64,000 nt of DNA from the NCBI GenBank assembly GCA_964035545.1, contig OZ037768.1, positions 11,984,741 through 12,048,740 on the forward strand. The letters are read 5' to 3'. This document shows, in pieces, positions 49,301-60,214 of the stretch. The notes beneath the pieces were generated by a model, which saw nothing but the letters and a program-made list of their open reading frames with translations, was not told the DNA's origin and did not search any database. Position 1 is the first letter of the stretch. Each line of letters begins with the position of its first letter. The translations under genes and the position numbers were made by a program. The DNA comes from Bugula neritina (taxonomy: Eukaryota; Bryozoa; Gymnolaemata; Cheilostomatida; Bugulidae).

Positions 49301-52300
49301 AACACCAACATGTGTGAAGCACTTATTATACTGCCAGCACATAAATGTGTTAATTGTCTGCACTTGCACTTATATTGTGCATACTCTTGTTACCTATACA
49401 TGTTAAAGTGCCAAACAAAGTATAAGTTAAATTAGCTTGTGCTGACTCTTTTCTTATCAAAAACCTATTTCTAATCGGAGAAGTAAATCATGATGCACTG
49501 TGTTGATGAGTCATATATATATATTATTATGATTGATGCATTCAGCACCCAACACACATGCATATTATGGTTACATGCATTCCAATAGCTTAGTTATTTC
49601 CTTTCTCACTATCTGTGTTCTACCATGCAGTGCTCGGCTAGTTGCGGTTATGGTGTAAAGTCCCGTGCTTTAAAGTGCTATAGCATAAAATCAAAAAATC
49701 AGGTGCCAACCTACTTCTGCCCAATCCAAGACAGACCATCAAGTCAAAGAAGCTGTCAGCTAAGATACTGCCCTTTCTCCTGGTGGGCCGATAGATGGTC
49801 ACAGGTAATGAAGTGCTGAAACGCTTAGAATTTATTCTTTCTTTCTGTCTTCCTTCCTTTCCCTTTGCTTTTCATGCATGTGCACATGAGTGTTGACTTG
49901 CAGCTACTGTTATTAAGATCACTACATCATTAGTCATAGCGTAGTTATTCATTTCATATTTATTTACAACTTTAATGATATTTCCTGTTTTGTTGGTTTA
50001 ATAGTGTTCCTCTAGTTGTGGTGAAGGGCGACAGTTTCGTAAGGTGTTATGTAAATCAGTGAGTGCTGAAGGTTGGTACGCTGGAAACTCTGGTTATGGC
50101 TGCACTATTGAAGAAAAACCATCAGCAATAAGATCTTGTAACATGGGGCCTTGTTACGGAACTTTTATTTGGGAGCCCGGGCTGTGGAGTAAGGTAGGGG
50201 TCACTATAATTAGCTCTGAGGCTACCTCTTATATTTCTCTTTGAGCAACATTTGTTGTGACTTGTGGGTTCGGTTTTTACATTTGCTAACAGTAGAGTTT
50301 ATAAATGGGGAGAAATCACAACTTTGTCTTATCACCAGAACTACCTAATTCTACAAGAGTAACAAAAATGCTGTTGAGGTAGAACTAAAAGTGCTCCTCC
50401 CAGAAGAATATGTGCTTTAAATGTGTATTTTTTTCTATCTATCCATATATCCTCAGTTTTTTCATTTCTTCTTTGATTAAAGTTATCTGCCTCACAGAGG
50501 ACTTCTCTCTTTCTTATCCTCGTCATCTCTTATTTTAACTACATGCCTTCATTTCTTATTACATATGTAGCCATTGCCACATACATTCATCATACAAGTG
50601 TGCAAAAAAAAGATTAGTGTTTGCCAAGTTCTTTACTGTAAGAATAATAATAGTTAACAGCTTACAATGTTATATGCAATAGTTACAGAGGCTGGTGCAA
50701 CATTAAATGAATTAAGCGTCATTTATGTTAATGACTAACTGTTGTAATAGAAATTGTTTTTTAAACAATTTGCTCTGATCAGCTGTTTACTGTGATATTT
50801 GAATGATTTTAGCAATAAATAGAGTGACTAAATAGTGGTAGCTAATCAATACTATACTTGTATACTATTTTAGCTCACTGAGAAACTGTTATGTGTATGA
50901 TTCATGTATGTATCTTTGTTTTATAGTGTTCAGTAGAATGTGGTTGGGGAAATCAGCGAAGAAAGTTGTCTTGTGTCGCCAGCAATGGTGAGGTGGTGAC
51001 TAAGTCGAAGTGTAACTTGGCATACAAACCTGAACGAGCTCAGAAGTGCTATGCTGGAGCATGTAAGTTAAAGCTATTGTTAATGTTGTTTCTCAAGAAT
51101 TGTTACAATTCCACAGTAACATGCTACAGATCAACAGTAGTATACAACAGTTGAACTTTATCAAACTACAGTTCAACCGTTGTATACTACAGCTGCATTC
51201 AATTTTATACCAGTTTGAAACTAATGTATTGTTAAATATATTGTTGTGGAATTATTTAACCATGCATCATTCTTTCATCAAAAACGATGCACACACCTAT
51301 ATCTTAGGTAGAATATGTACATCTCAAGCATTCTAGTAACACAAAAAGCAGCACGTGCAAGCAAATCTTTAAATGATACCTCAATGGCGCTTTTAGACAC
51401 CTTTACTTTCCTACATGGTTGAACATAATTTTTTATAATGAATAAAACGTTATGTCAGTTAGAATCAGTTACTCTCAAGTTTTCTAGTGACGAAAATAAA
51501 TTCTAGGTGGCCTCACTTTGAATTTGAGCTGAATGTGCAGTCATATGTTGATATATTACAGAATACAGTAAACTGTTGTGCTTTTTTACAGGTCAGTCAA
51601 AGTCATGCAGTGAGTTAAGACAACACGGTGTCATCAGAGAAGATGGTGAATACCAGCTACGTGTTCGTGGAAAGCTGGTCAAGGTTTGTCAAACATCAAT
51701 AATATACCGAACTGGTGTGGTATATGGATCTAGCAGGTGTAATGTGGCAAAAGATTTTGTTCTTGACTTCAATTGAAGCAGCCATAACAAAAACAAAGTA
51801 ATTTAAGATCAATTCCAACGAATAGAACACTCTTTTTCTATATTAATGTAATTCAGTTCATCTGATCTGAACTATGCAATAATTAAAAACTAAAATTTAA
51901 TTCTATTACGCTTTGGTCTTCACAGTCTATGCAACCTTTCTACTAGTTTACTCATCATAATTATACATGTGCTAATATAAATATTATTTTTATTTGGATA
52001 TCGAAAGAGTTGTCTACCATCTCCATAAAGTATTCTATAAAATAACAGAGTCTGTGTTCTGTGAAACATAGATCTTATATCAGCTTAGGATTCCAATACT
52101 TAGTTCAATGCACTATTTCACCAACTACTTTTTATGCTGCTAGCATATGCTCAATTAGTGTTGTACATAACTTGTGAATAATATGCATCTACCTCACCTC
52201 TATTTCTAATATATATCATGAGTTGAGGTAATAAATTGGCTGCTTTTGTAGATTTTTTGCTACAAAATGTATTCAAAGACTCCAGAAGAGTATTTGACAT

Positions 52301-53428
52301 TGCCTCTTGGGGCAAGTGAGAACTACGCCTCAATATACGGGCATCGTCTAGCCCACCCATACGAATGCCCTTACGACACTAACAAAGTTGAGACACCATC
52401 AATAACATGCAAAGATTGTATAGCCAGCCTTTATCATAGAGCGGGAGAAACTAGATTCACCAAGATTAGACTCAATATTACTAGTCTTATGGTTGATGGT
52501 AAGTAAATCCTACATTGGTAGAGCTGTGTTATTTCTAGTGGTTTGAATTCTAATAGTTGTCAATCTTTTTCTGCCAAAGGGTTGCAAACTTGTTCTATTA
52601 TATTGCTGTGCGTGATTTAAAAGAGTATAGTAGATTTTAAAACAAAAGATTTTTTTGTCAGTTACTTGTGTTGTTGCTTTTGTGTATGCATAGCAAAACT
52701 AAGATAATATGCTAAATGCAAATAAATGATTTCAGAAAAACATGGTACTCGCACCTTTGTATCATATATTGGCCTGCATTTATTTTATTTAAGAATTAGT
52801 TGTATATTATCATACGCAAGACTTGAAAGTTTAATTCTTGTTTCTTGATCATGTTCAACAGTGAAAGACTTCACGTTTTCCAACACTGAGGGCTTGAATC
52901 AAATACCCTATGCATCAGCTGGAGATTGCTACAGTGCTCTGATCTGCCCCCAAGGCCACTTCTCAATAAATCTTAAAAACACAGGCTTTAAAGTAGCTAA
53001 ACGTACAAAGTGGACAGTAGAGGGGAGCTACTCTAATCAACAGATAAATCCAGATGATGTAAGTAGTTCATAGTGATATATTATTTATACTTGTATGGTA
53101 AGCAAAAAGAAATAAAACCTGAAGTCTGACAAAAGGGGGATGGGGAAAGTTTGGAACTATGTATTTATAAAATTGTTATACACAAGTTATGCTGAACTGC
53201 TCATGAATGCTGATTTGTAAGCATCAAGACTAGAGAGGTTTTCTGAAAACTGTGTTGACAGCAAGTTGGTTGTTGAAAGTAAACTAATTAACCAGTTATT
53301 GCAATGATATAATTAAATTATGTTGCTTACAGTCTGGTGAAGTGGTAAAGGGAAAGTGTGGTGGCTATTGTGGAATCTGTTCTCCAAGTGATGGTGGGCT
53401 ACAGTTGGCAATTACTAACTATGACTAG
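26257..53428 (+). CDS. ADAMTS9: GON-domain ADAMTS metalloprotease (GON-1/ADAMTS9/ADAMTS20 group), complete, 22 TSRs
   Basis: Secreted zinc endopeptidase of the extracellular matrix; relatives cleave versican and aggrecan and aid cell migration and secretion (family knowledge). I read 42 coding exons joining in frame to 2305 aa, longer than human ADAMTS9 (about 1935) or worm GON-1 (about 2150). Order: signal peptide ([19 protein letters not shown]), prodomain, RGRR furin-type site (about 225), metalloprotease, disintegrin-like, central TSR, Cys-rich, spacer, 21 more TSRs, GON domain. The ATG at 26257 is chosen over the in-frame GTG at 26233 because it begins the signal peptide, and a splice acceptor (CAAAACAG) ends at 26233. 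It may be the single invertebrate co-orthologue of ADAMTS9 and ADAMTS20. Exon coordinates are given in the module entries. Confidence 0.96.
28754..31419 (+). other. ADAMTS exons 5-9: catalytic reprolysin domain
   Basis: Exons 28754-28837, 29636-29760, 29901-29941, 30834-30939, 31240-31419. The zinc site HEIGHVFGVPHD is split by the intron after exon 8: His387, catalytic Glu388, His391, His397. The Met-turn is HLMSST. All catalytic residues are intact, so the protease should be active. Confidence 0.95.
29250..29289. repeat. Perfect 13-bp stem inverted repeat in an ADAMTS intron
   Basis: GCCATTACCAATT at 29250-29262 and its exact reverse complement at 29277-29289, separated by 14 bp. It lies between exons 5 and 6. 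It may be a foldback remnant. Confidence 0.8.
31652..36476 (+). other. ADAMTS exons 10-17: disintegrin-like, central TSR, Cys-rich and spacer
   Basis: Exons 31652-31817, 32968-33069, 33414-33559, 33899-33962, 34167-34284, 34562-34701, 35500-35898, 36350-36476. Landmarks: [13 protein letters not shown] and MPWADGTRC (disintegrin-like), [17 protein letters not shown] (TSR1), DGTKC...DICVGGACL and [12 protein letters not shown] (Cys-rich), [18 protein letters not shown] to VLSVGSLRP (spacer). TSR2 begins at the end of exon 17. Confidence 0.93.
40978..41196. repeat. 19-bp minisatellite in an ADAMTS intron
   Basis: Eleven copies of CTGTACATAAT spaced about 19 bp apart (unit about TACATATCTGTACATAATA), in two alternating variants (ATATCTG and ATGACTG) in the left half and mostly one variant on the right. 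It lies between exons 40683-40830 and 41447-41674. Confidence 0.95.
44396..44600 (+). mobile_element. tRNA-derived SINE in an ADAMTS intron
   Basis: A tRNA-like head with an A-box region CTCTGGGGGTTAGAGC and B box GGGCTTGAACCCC about 35 bp later. A body GGAAGAGTATCCAGTCATAA follows, resembling the GGAAGGGCATCC segment of SINEs that share tails with RTE-type LINEs (from memory). A hairpin AAAACCCCT/AGGGGTTTT lies near 44553-44576. Ends and target duplication are uncertain. It lies between exons 27 and 28 in the gene's sense orientation. Confidence 0.7.
47647..47685. repeat. AT microsatellite in an ADAMTS intron
   Basis: An imperfect (AT)n tract of about 39 bp between exons 32 and 33. Confidence 0.9.
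51592..53428 (+). other. ADAMTS exons 39-42: GON domain
   Basis: Exons 51592-51683, 52252-52498, 52862-53058, 53333-53428. Hallmarks: SCSELRQHG...[69 protein letters not shown], and the end [16 protein letters not shown]. The domain is known only from this ADAMTS clade. The Cys pattern is complete. Confidence 0.95.
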
Positions 53429-54644
53429 TATAAAAATCAATCAATTTAGAAACTGCGTGAGAAGAAAGCTATCTTGTTTAATGATAGTCTTCTGATAGAT
53501 TTTTTGAAAACTATTGCTAATACCCGTTTACCTACTATTTACAGCATAAGGATATTTTGCTTGTATGCTGTCAATACCTTTATTTTGCCATTTACTTGAT
53601 AACTTACGTTATTAAAAGATAAATCTACACATAAAACTGCAATATTGTCACTATGTCTGAAACAGATATGTGAAGATGTATGTTGTTTAACCATGTTAGC
53701 AGGGCTGAAGTTAATTCACAATTTTCTTTCACATACTTAGAGGCGCTTGGTGTGTTGACTTAGGTATAGAGTTGTCTGCAGTTTAATGTTCTTCTATGTA
53801 GGTAGTTATACAAGAACATACTTCTACATTTATTTATTGAGAAGTTTTGAGGAATGTAGTTAGTTTTCGTATTGAACCTTAGTTTAGTCATTTGTACTGT
53901 TGACCACATTGTACATAATATATTTATTTATTGATTGTAAATAATGTGAAATTTAGAGATTTTTTTTAGAAACATATTTATATTGTCAATTTTTTATGAA
54001 TGCTGATTTATATGTGTAAATTATTTGAAGTGGTTATACTTTAGAATCTACAATGACTTATGTTTAATATATAATTCAATTCAAGAGAAGTCCTATTGGT
54101 ATTGCTTTCACATGTTGTGTGTCTGGCTTGTTGTAATGATCCACTAATAAAGTTTTCAGATCTCCAATCAGGAAAGAGTTGCAACAAAAGCATGCAAATT
54201 TATAACTGCTTTTTTCTTATAGAAGTTTTTACTATAAAAATTTACAGAAAATTCAAATGATATTCACTTTAATAAAATACAACTCATATAGTCAATAATT
54301 AAAACTAATAAAAAATGACATAAAAATCACTTTTACCTAAAACTATAACTCAATATAATTATAAGAAAATTCATAATCATTGTGATTCACAAAATACATT
54401 TAATATAAAATTATGAAAATAAATAACTATGGAAATTGTAAAAACAATATCACAATTTTTCCTACAAAAGAAGGAGCTACAAAAATTGTTTTATACAATG
54501 GTATAATACAAGTGTAAAAACAGTATAGAATGAATAGCAAAATAAATAAGCTGACACGTGGTAAGTTTACCAGGTCAAAGCGGTTGTATTGTGAAAATAG
54601 TCATGAGGTTTTGGTTCATTAAATTACTTACAGTATTCCTCAAA
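53429..54644. other. Tail-to-tail spacer between ADAMTS and the RNA ligase gene
   Basis: Expected to hold both 3' untranslated regions. The first about 720 bp look like an ADAMTS 3' UTR ending near an AATAAA at 54146. 54230-54560 is A-rich and featureless. I saw no coding sequence. Confidence 0.6.
54146..54151 (+). promoter_or_regulatory. Candidate ADAMTS polyadenylation signal
   Basis: AATAAA in CCACTAATAAAGTTTTCAG, 718 bp past the stop, in the least A-rich part of the spacer and followed by a GT-rich stretch. Confidence 0.45.
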
Positions 54645-57600
54645 TTAGCAAAGGACGGAACTGGCATACTCTACATTATCTGAGAGTTGGGAATCTTCTA
54701 GAAAACGACTCCTACAAACAAAACTTGAAACAGTTTAAGGTGGTTACAATATATAAATTTTGTCAAGACAAGTTGATACGAAACACTCACCATGTGACTG
54801 GAAATTTGTCTGCTACATCACGAGCACAGAGTTTTCCTTGTGCTTTTTGACTGTCAACCCAGTCTACGTAACCAACACTCAGTTCCTGGAGAAAGAACAT
54901 GACTATATATGCATGCATCATGTTCAACTGTACCTCTACAGTTGGCAAATATTGAGCACATAAATTTTAAAAAGAGAGTTAAGGCCTGGCCTCACGCTCG
55001 TGAGAATCACACGAAACCGTCTATTTGACACGAAAAACACGAACGTATGGTAAAATTTGACAGAATTCAAACGAAATCCTCTTCGTTGGGTGCACCTGAC
55101 GAAGACGATGGACGAAAAAAAGCAATTTACAATAAGCACCATTTGATTGGTCAATAAAATTTTAGCAAGAGTAATTATTTCATTTCTACCACGTTTCTCT
55201 GTTTGGTAATTTTCTGCTGTTTGTATCTCGTGCAAGACTCATTCACGGACTATTTATTACGTGTTTTGTCCGACGAGTGTGTGGCTGGTCATAACGAGAG
55301 GATAACTCACGAAAATCGTCACACGATTTTTGGGTGATTCTCACAAGCGTGAGGCCAGGGCCTTTAGTAGAACAGCACCAGGAAATTTAGCTGTGTTGAT
55401 ATTGCTTTACATATTGCAGCAGTTGAGGCTACAAGTTTACTTCAGACGTTTACAACCAATGAGTAAATAGAAGATTTACACTGTGCACCTTGTGTGTGGC
55501 ATATATAACTACAAAAGCTAGCAGCAAAAATTGTAATACTCTCATCACTTCTAAAATAATTTATAATAAAAAATGTACCCTAAACAATGCTTCTTGAAGC
55601 CTGTGTAGGCATATCTATTTAAACTAAAAGATACACTATAAACGTGCAGCAGCAATCTTAGTACACAGCAGGGATGTCAACAATAGCTAGCACAATAATG
55701 AATTACCAACCTGCCATTTCTTAACACTGTCCTCGTCTAAGTTCAACCAAGACTTTATTTGTCTGAGCCGCGTGTCTATCTGCAACAAACTTACTGATAA
55801 ATTTGGACTTTAACTTATCATAACTTTACATAAAACTTGTCATTTTCCATAAAACCAAATTGCCAAATGCTAAAACACATTCATAAATATATTAATTTAA
55901 GCATGCAAGAAAATGTTTTACATCAATAATACTTCACAATGAGAAGTTTTCTCCCTGTTAAAAATTGTAAATTACTTTGTAATGATTTACTAAACATCAA
56001 AATTGATATATCTAATTTAGTCAAAATAACTTACCTTTCGTTTTGTTTCTGTAACAGAAAGTCCGTTTTTACTAAAAAGAGCATTCCTAACTCTTTCCCT
56101 GACTGCCCTACATATTATATACCAAGCGGTCTTTTTCTTCAATAGACCAATCACATTGCGCTCTCTATCCAGATAGTAGAAAACTTCCCCTTCGAAACCA
56201 TGCTGGTGTCTAATCTAAAACACATCACGACACTGTAGAAATATCAACTATAAAATGCAGAGATACAACTACAGTAGGGGCTCCGAGTTTTGCTCTTGCT
56301 GCAATATTTGAAGTCATAATTGACTATAGAAATACCACAGAATAACCACTCTTTCAAGCCTGATAAATAAAATGTTGCAATAAATAATACACATAGTTGG
56401 CTTCAATTACATAAAGAATGACTGTTAAATTGGAGAAATACTGTCATCGTGATGGTTTGATTAAATTCAGAAGCTTAATATGTTTAGCCAATAATATTAA
56501 AGCATCTTGTACAACAACTGGTGTAGCAAATTGGCGGAGCAAAATTCTTATATAGGTTTTGTACTTTTAAAAAAGCATAAAACTATGTATACATAAATGT
56601 GATTAATCACAAATGCACAAAAATTAGAATTGTGTGATATAGGTCAACACAACAAGTAAAATGAGCATCGTCTATACATCCTTATTTATAACTCTACTAT
56701 ATACTAAAGAAGCTACAAAAGCTCTAATTCCATTAAAGCGGTGGCAGCACCTACTACTAATCACACTAACCTGTAACATATGAGCTTCTGCATCTACAGC
56801 ACTAATCTCTTTGTATTCTACAGGATCAAAGCCGAAGTATGCTGCCAACTTTATAGCTAGGTCTGGTGGGAAAATACACAACTCGTCTTTAACATTGAGG
56901 TTTGTAGATGTCCATGTGATGAACTTCAGAGCACTCCTGCGAACAGATATGAAGAATACGCTTCTATAACCAACAATATGCTTTAGCACTAAACCTATCA
57001 AAGCTCTGTTCAGTTACTTTAAAGAAAATAACAATATTTGTAGCCTTTGAAGTGCCAACTGTTGAATTATCTAAAAGTAAAGATAAAAGAAATAAAAAAT
57101 TGCTACAAATTGCAATAAACAGATAAAGCTAAGATAGAAATAGATTTCACACTTGCAGCAGTTGATGTGGGATAGCAGGCCGAATGTTCGGACAATAATG
57201 ACCAATACTTTGATGGCATTCTAACTAAGAGCAGGTCTGCATTAAATACAAAGTGAGATAGGCTGTGATATGTTATGGTTTAATACATGCTAAGCATCAC
57301 AAATTTTAGTGCATTTAAACATCTCCAAAAATATTTTAGCTAGTTGAGGTTTATCTCGGTAGTAAATGGTCAACACTAATCCCACGTGTTTGTAAATATA
57401 ACATATTGGAAAGCAAAAGACTATGGCTAATGAAATAAAAGCATTCAAAACAGTTAGAAGTGGCTTCTATCACTTTTAGGTCTTTAGAGCTTCAGATTTT
57501 TCATAGAAATAGAAAAAAATAAATGCTAAATACCTATAATAACTATCAGGACAGGTAAAACTAGTAGCAGTAATTACGCTGAGAATTATTAAGCCTTAAA

Positions 57601-59549
57601 AATGCAATTCTAATAAAAATGGACTAAACTAGAGCTACTAATTATAATACCAACTTTTCTCCAAGGTAGGACAAATCCTCAACATGCTGATGGTGAGGAT
57701 TGAGGATTTCAAACACCATAGTGAGTCGAGTTTCAGCAAGAAAGTCTAAAAATCTATGAAAAACAACAGAATCAGCTGTGTACTAAAATTGAAACACAAT
57801 ACATGAAATGTTGGCTAAAGAGTATATAGCAATCTTATTAACAATAATGATGAGCAACCGTTTGTATGCTCTATGTAAACATAACTTCAAAAATAACACA
57901 AACCACTTTAATATAAAACCTAGATAATTCACATACTTGATAACTTTTGAGCGCTCCATGGTCTCCAGAAAAGCTAGAATAGTCTCGGATATTTCACGGG
58001 CATACTGATAACGAGACTCATCATATTTATTGATATCAGACTTTTTCCTTATAATCAAGTGAACATTCTAAAACACATTGATTGCATTTAATCCATAAAA
58101 ACATATCGCTATAAATAAATAAGGCAAGAAAAAATCACTAATAATGTTTATATAGAAACAAAGAATTACTTTAGAGCCAGCGATAAGGTAATGAACTCCA
58201 CAGTGTTTTATACAACTTAGATGTGCTGCTTCACCATTAGCCTTTTTTAGAGAAATCACAGATGAAGCTTCACTGATGTCCTAAAATCAAATAAGAGACT
58301 GACCGAGTAAAAATTTACAAGAAAAAGAATACTAGTGTGGTCAATAAAAAACACTGAATGATACTAGAATATTGCCACTAGTATTGCTACAAGTACTGAT
58401 ATTACTAATTCTACTAAAAAGAACTTCAAAATATTTTCAACTTTTAGATAATAGATTGTTCTGTAATAATCTATAATTAGGTAGAACTACTAAAAAGTTA
58501 TTGAAAATTAGAAGTAAGGCAACTCCATATTTTAATAGAAGAATAGTGAAAAAATAACTACATATAGGTAGCGTCTCAGCTTCATGAATGTTTTTGTTAC
58601 TCACTAATTCCAGCATAATTAAACACTCCAGCTGTCTTTTTGTTAGGATAATCAAGTAATGGTTGTTGTAAACTTGTCATTTACATTAAATTAGGTAAAC
58701 TATATAGCAATACTTTACTGTCAAATTTATCATTAGATCACAAGATATTTTTTGATAGTTTTTCAGTTTTCAAGATGCCAAATTTTTATAATCATTTTAA
58801 TCTTACTTTAACAAAATATCGTTTCCAAATTAACTTATCTCCTCCTTCTGATCGATCATCATCATCTCCCATACCGCCTGTGAACTTTTTTAAAGCATAA
58901 GTTACACAGTTCCAAGGCTCATCCTGAATCCTTATAAAGGCATTACCACGAGCCACCTAAAATGTTAACTGATTCACTTGATGGCCATGTCACCTTGATT
59001 TTTAAGCAGAATAATAACTTTTTCATTTATCTTTCTCAGCAGGTTCAAAGAATGTTCAGAGCAAATTTTTAAGTATTAAATAATAGAGCAAAAATGTTTC
59101 TGAATTATTAGCAGTACAGAAAAATTTTAATTGGAATTATTACTTCTACCGGTAACATACTTTTTGTCTAAGTTCCACATCTTTGTCATATACAAGGTCA
59201 TCTGGACCTCTGCTATGTACTTTTACATCAGCCAGTTGAACTTTAACACCATCTGGAAATATCCCCAAAGGAATTTCCTTTATAAAGACTTTAAGCTGAG
59301 AGTGTTGCTCTGCCCAATTGACAAATCTAAATCACAATACGGACTATGAATACAAAACAATGCAGCAGTAGATTAATTGTCAAAATATACATTGCCATAG
59401 AGCTATTGCATCCTTTACATGAAATCTTAATAAGATGTGTGAAAAACGACATACTCGGTTCCTAGTTCGGAATTGTGTTCTAACGGCTGCTGTAGTTTTT
59501 CAATGTAGACATCAGGGTCATCACTAATAGCTTTCAGAGTTTCTTCCAT
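54645..59549 (-). CDS. T4 Rnl1-type RNA ligase (ATP-dependent nucleotidyltransferase), 11 exons, complete
   Basis: Predicted to join RNA ends through a ligase-AMP intermediate. Exons in transcript order: 59549-59455, 59326-59161, 58956-58807, 58280-58170, 58067-57937, 57753-57655, 56936-56771, 56214-56035, 55779-55711, 54885-54791, 54711-54645 (442 aa; T4 Rnl1 is 374). Motifs fall in ligase order: ARGNAF (Arg90) and KKF (Lys111) before motif I; motif I KANG with Lys150 as the AMP-linked lysine; Ia GSK (Lys174); III VFEIL (Glu233) followed by NPHHQHV; IIIa FITWTS; IV FEGEVF (Glu314); V LLKKKTAWYI (Lys332, Lys334, Trp-Tyr). Compare KEDG, SKG, FEF, EGYV and FKIKSDWY in T4 Rnl1. The 87-residue N-terminus and 75-residue C-terminus are unfamiliar, and no kinase or phosphodiesterase domain is visible. 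Intron donors GTTGGT at exons 6 and 9 were chosen by phase. Family call is by eye; confidence in the ligase fold is good, substrate unknown. Confidence 0.85.
54982..55363. mobile_element. 382-bp MITE, PIF/Harbinger-like, with TTA target duplication
   Basis: Terminal inverted repeats of about 29-30 bp begin AGGCC(C)TGGCCTCACGC and run to GTGAGAATCAC; the two ends differ at two positions. TTA flanks both sides (54979-54981 and 55364-55366). A 3-bp TTA duplication is typical of PIF/Harbinger elements. The interior is non-coding. The element lies in the ligase intron between exons 9 and 10. Confidence 0.88.
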
Positions 59550-60214
59550 TATAGATGCCCTACTAATATCCAAGTGTCATGCAACATATAAGGTGAATTC
59601 TGTTATAAAAAAGTTTGATTGAAAATAGAAACTTAATCTTTTTTTAACTTTGTATGAAGTTTGGCAGAATGCATTTTTCATCACACCGCACACCCAAATT
59701 TACTAGAAAATTAGGATAAAACATATACGATCAAGCAAGAAAAAAACTTGATTATTCAGCTGTATTTGTTAATATTTCATCAATTTAATGCAAGAAACTA
59801 TATACATTGGTGGCTAAACTGTGAAAAATAGCTAGAAACTAGAGATATATAGTGTGCACTAAAGGATTTAAAATGACCCTTACGATAACTATCTATAATT
59901 CACTATTTCACTTCTAGAATTAATATAATAATTATATCAAAGTGACATTACTTATTAGTCATTATATTTTAAAGTACTAATAGACATAACCCTACACTCT
60001 GCAGGTTACAAAGTCAAATATTTAAAGTACATGTTTATTATTTTTATCTATATTATAATTTAATAAATTAATTTTTAATTACAATTTCAATTTGATATTT
60101 TTATTTTACTAATTTAGATTATTGCAGTAAATCTGGGAATGTTTATTTTAGTATTTGTATTTCACTAATATGTATTTGTTTACGTATTTTATTTTTGTAA
60201 CCTTTTGCAATTAG

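Larger units (their letters stand above)
36350..51062 (+). other. ADAMTS exons 17-38: array of 21 C-terminal thrombospondin type 1 repeats
   Basis: Exons after 17: 37107-37233, 38185-38386, 38951-39115, 39825-40015, 40683-40830, 41447-41674, 42007-42183, 42583-42813, 43249-43407, 44141-44311, 44762-44935, 45643-45813, 46358-46525, 46858-47028, 47297-47467, 47857-48024, 48144-48317, 48786-48959, 49631-49804, 50005-50193, 50927-51062. Most start exactly at the first Cys of a repeat (CSxTCGxG) and end just after the next W-x4-W pair, so one intron falls inside every repeat at phase 0. Exons 41447 and 42583 carry linkers; the latter is Ser/Thr-rich ([15 protein letters not shown]). Vertebrate ADAMTS9/20 have 15 TSRs in total and GON-1 has 18; here there are 22. 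Confidence 0.93.

Noticed and set aside
54936-55235. 99-aa minus-strand open frame
   Set aside because: Lies mostly within the MITE and an intron of the ligase, with no family resemblance.
57640-57660. Alternative donor GTATTA (phase 0) for ligase exon 6
   Set aside because: The next exon begins with one base that completes a codon, so only the GTTGGT donor at phase 2 keeps the frame.
54645-59549. Phage or bacterial contamination, or recent transfer, as source of the RNA ligase
   Set aside because: Ten spliceosomal introns with matching phases, AT-rich composition like the neighbours, and a MITE in one intron show a resident animal gene. An ancient transfer cannot be excluded.
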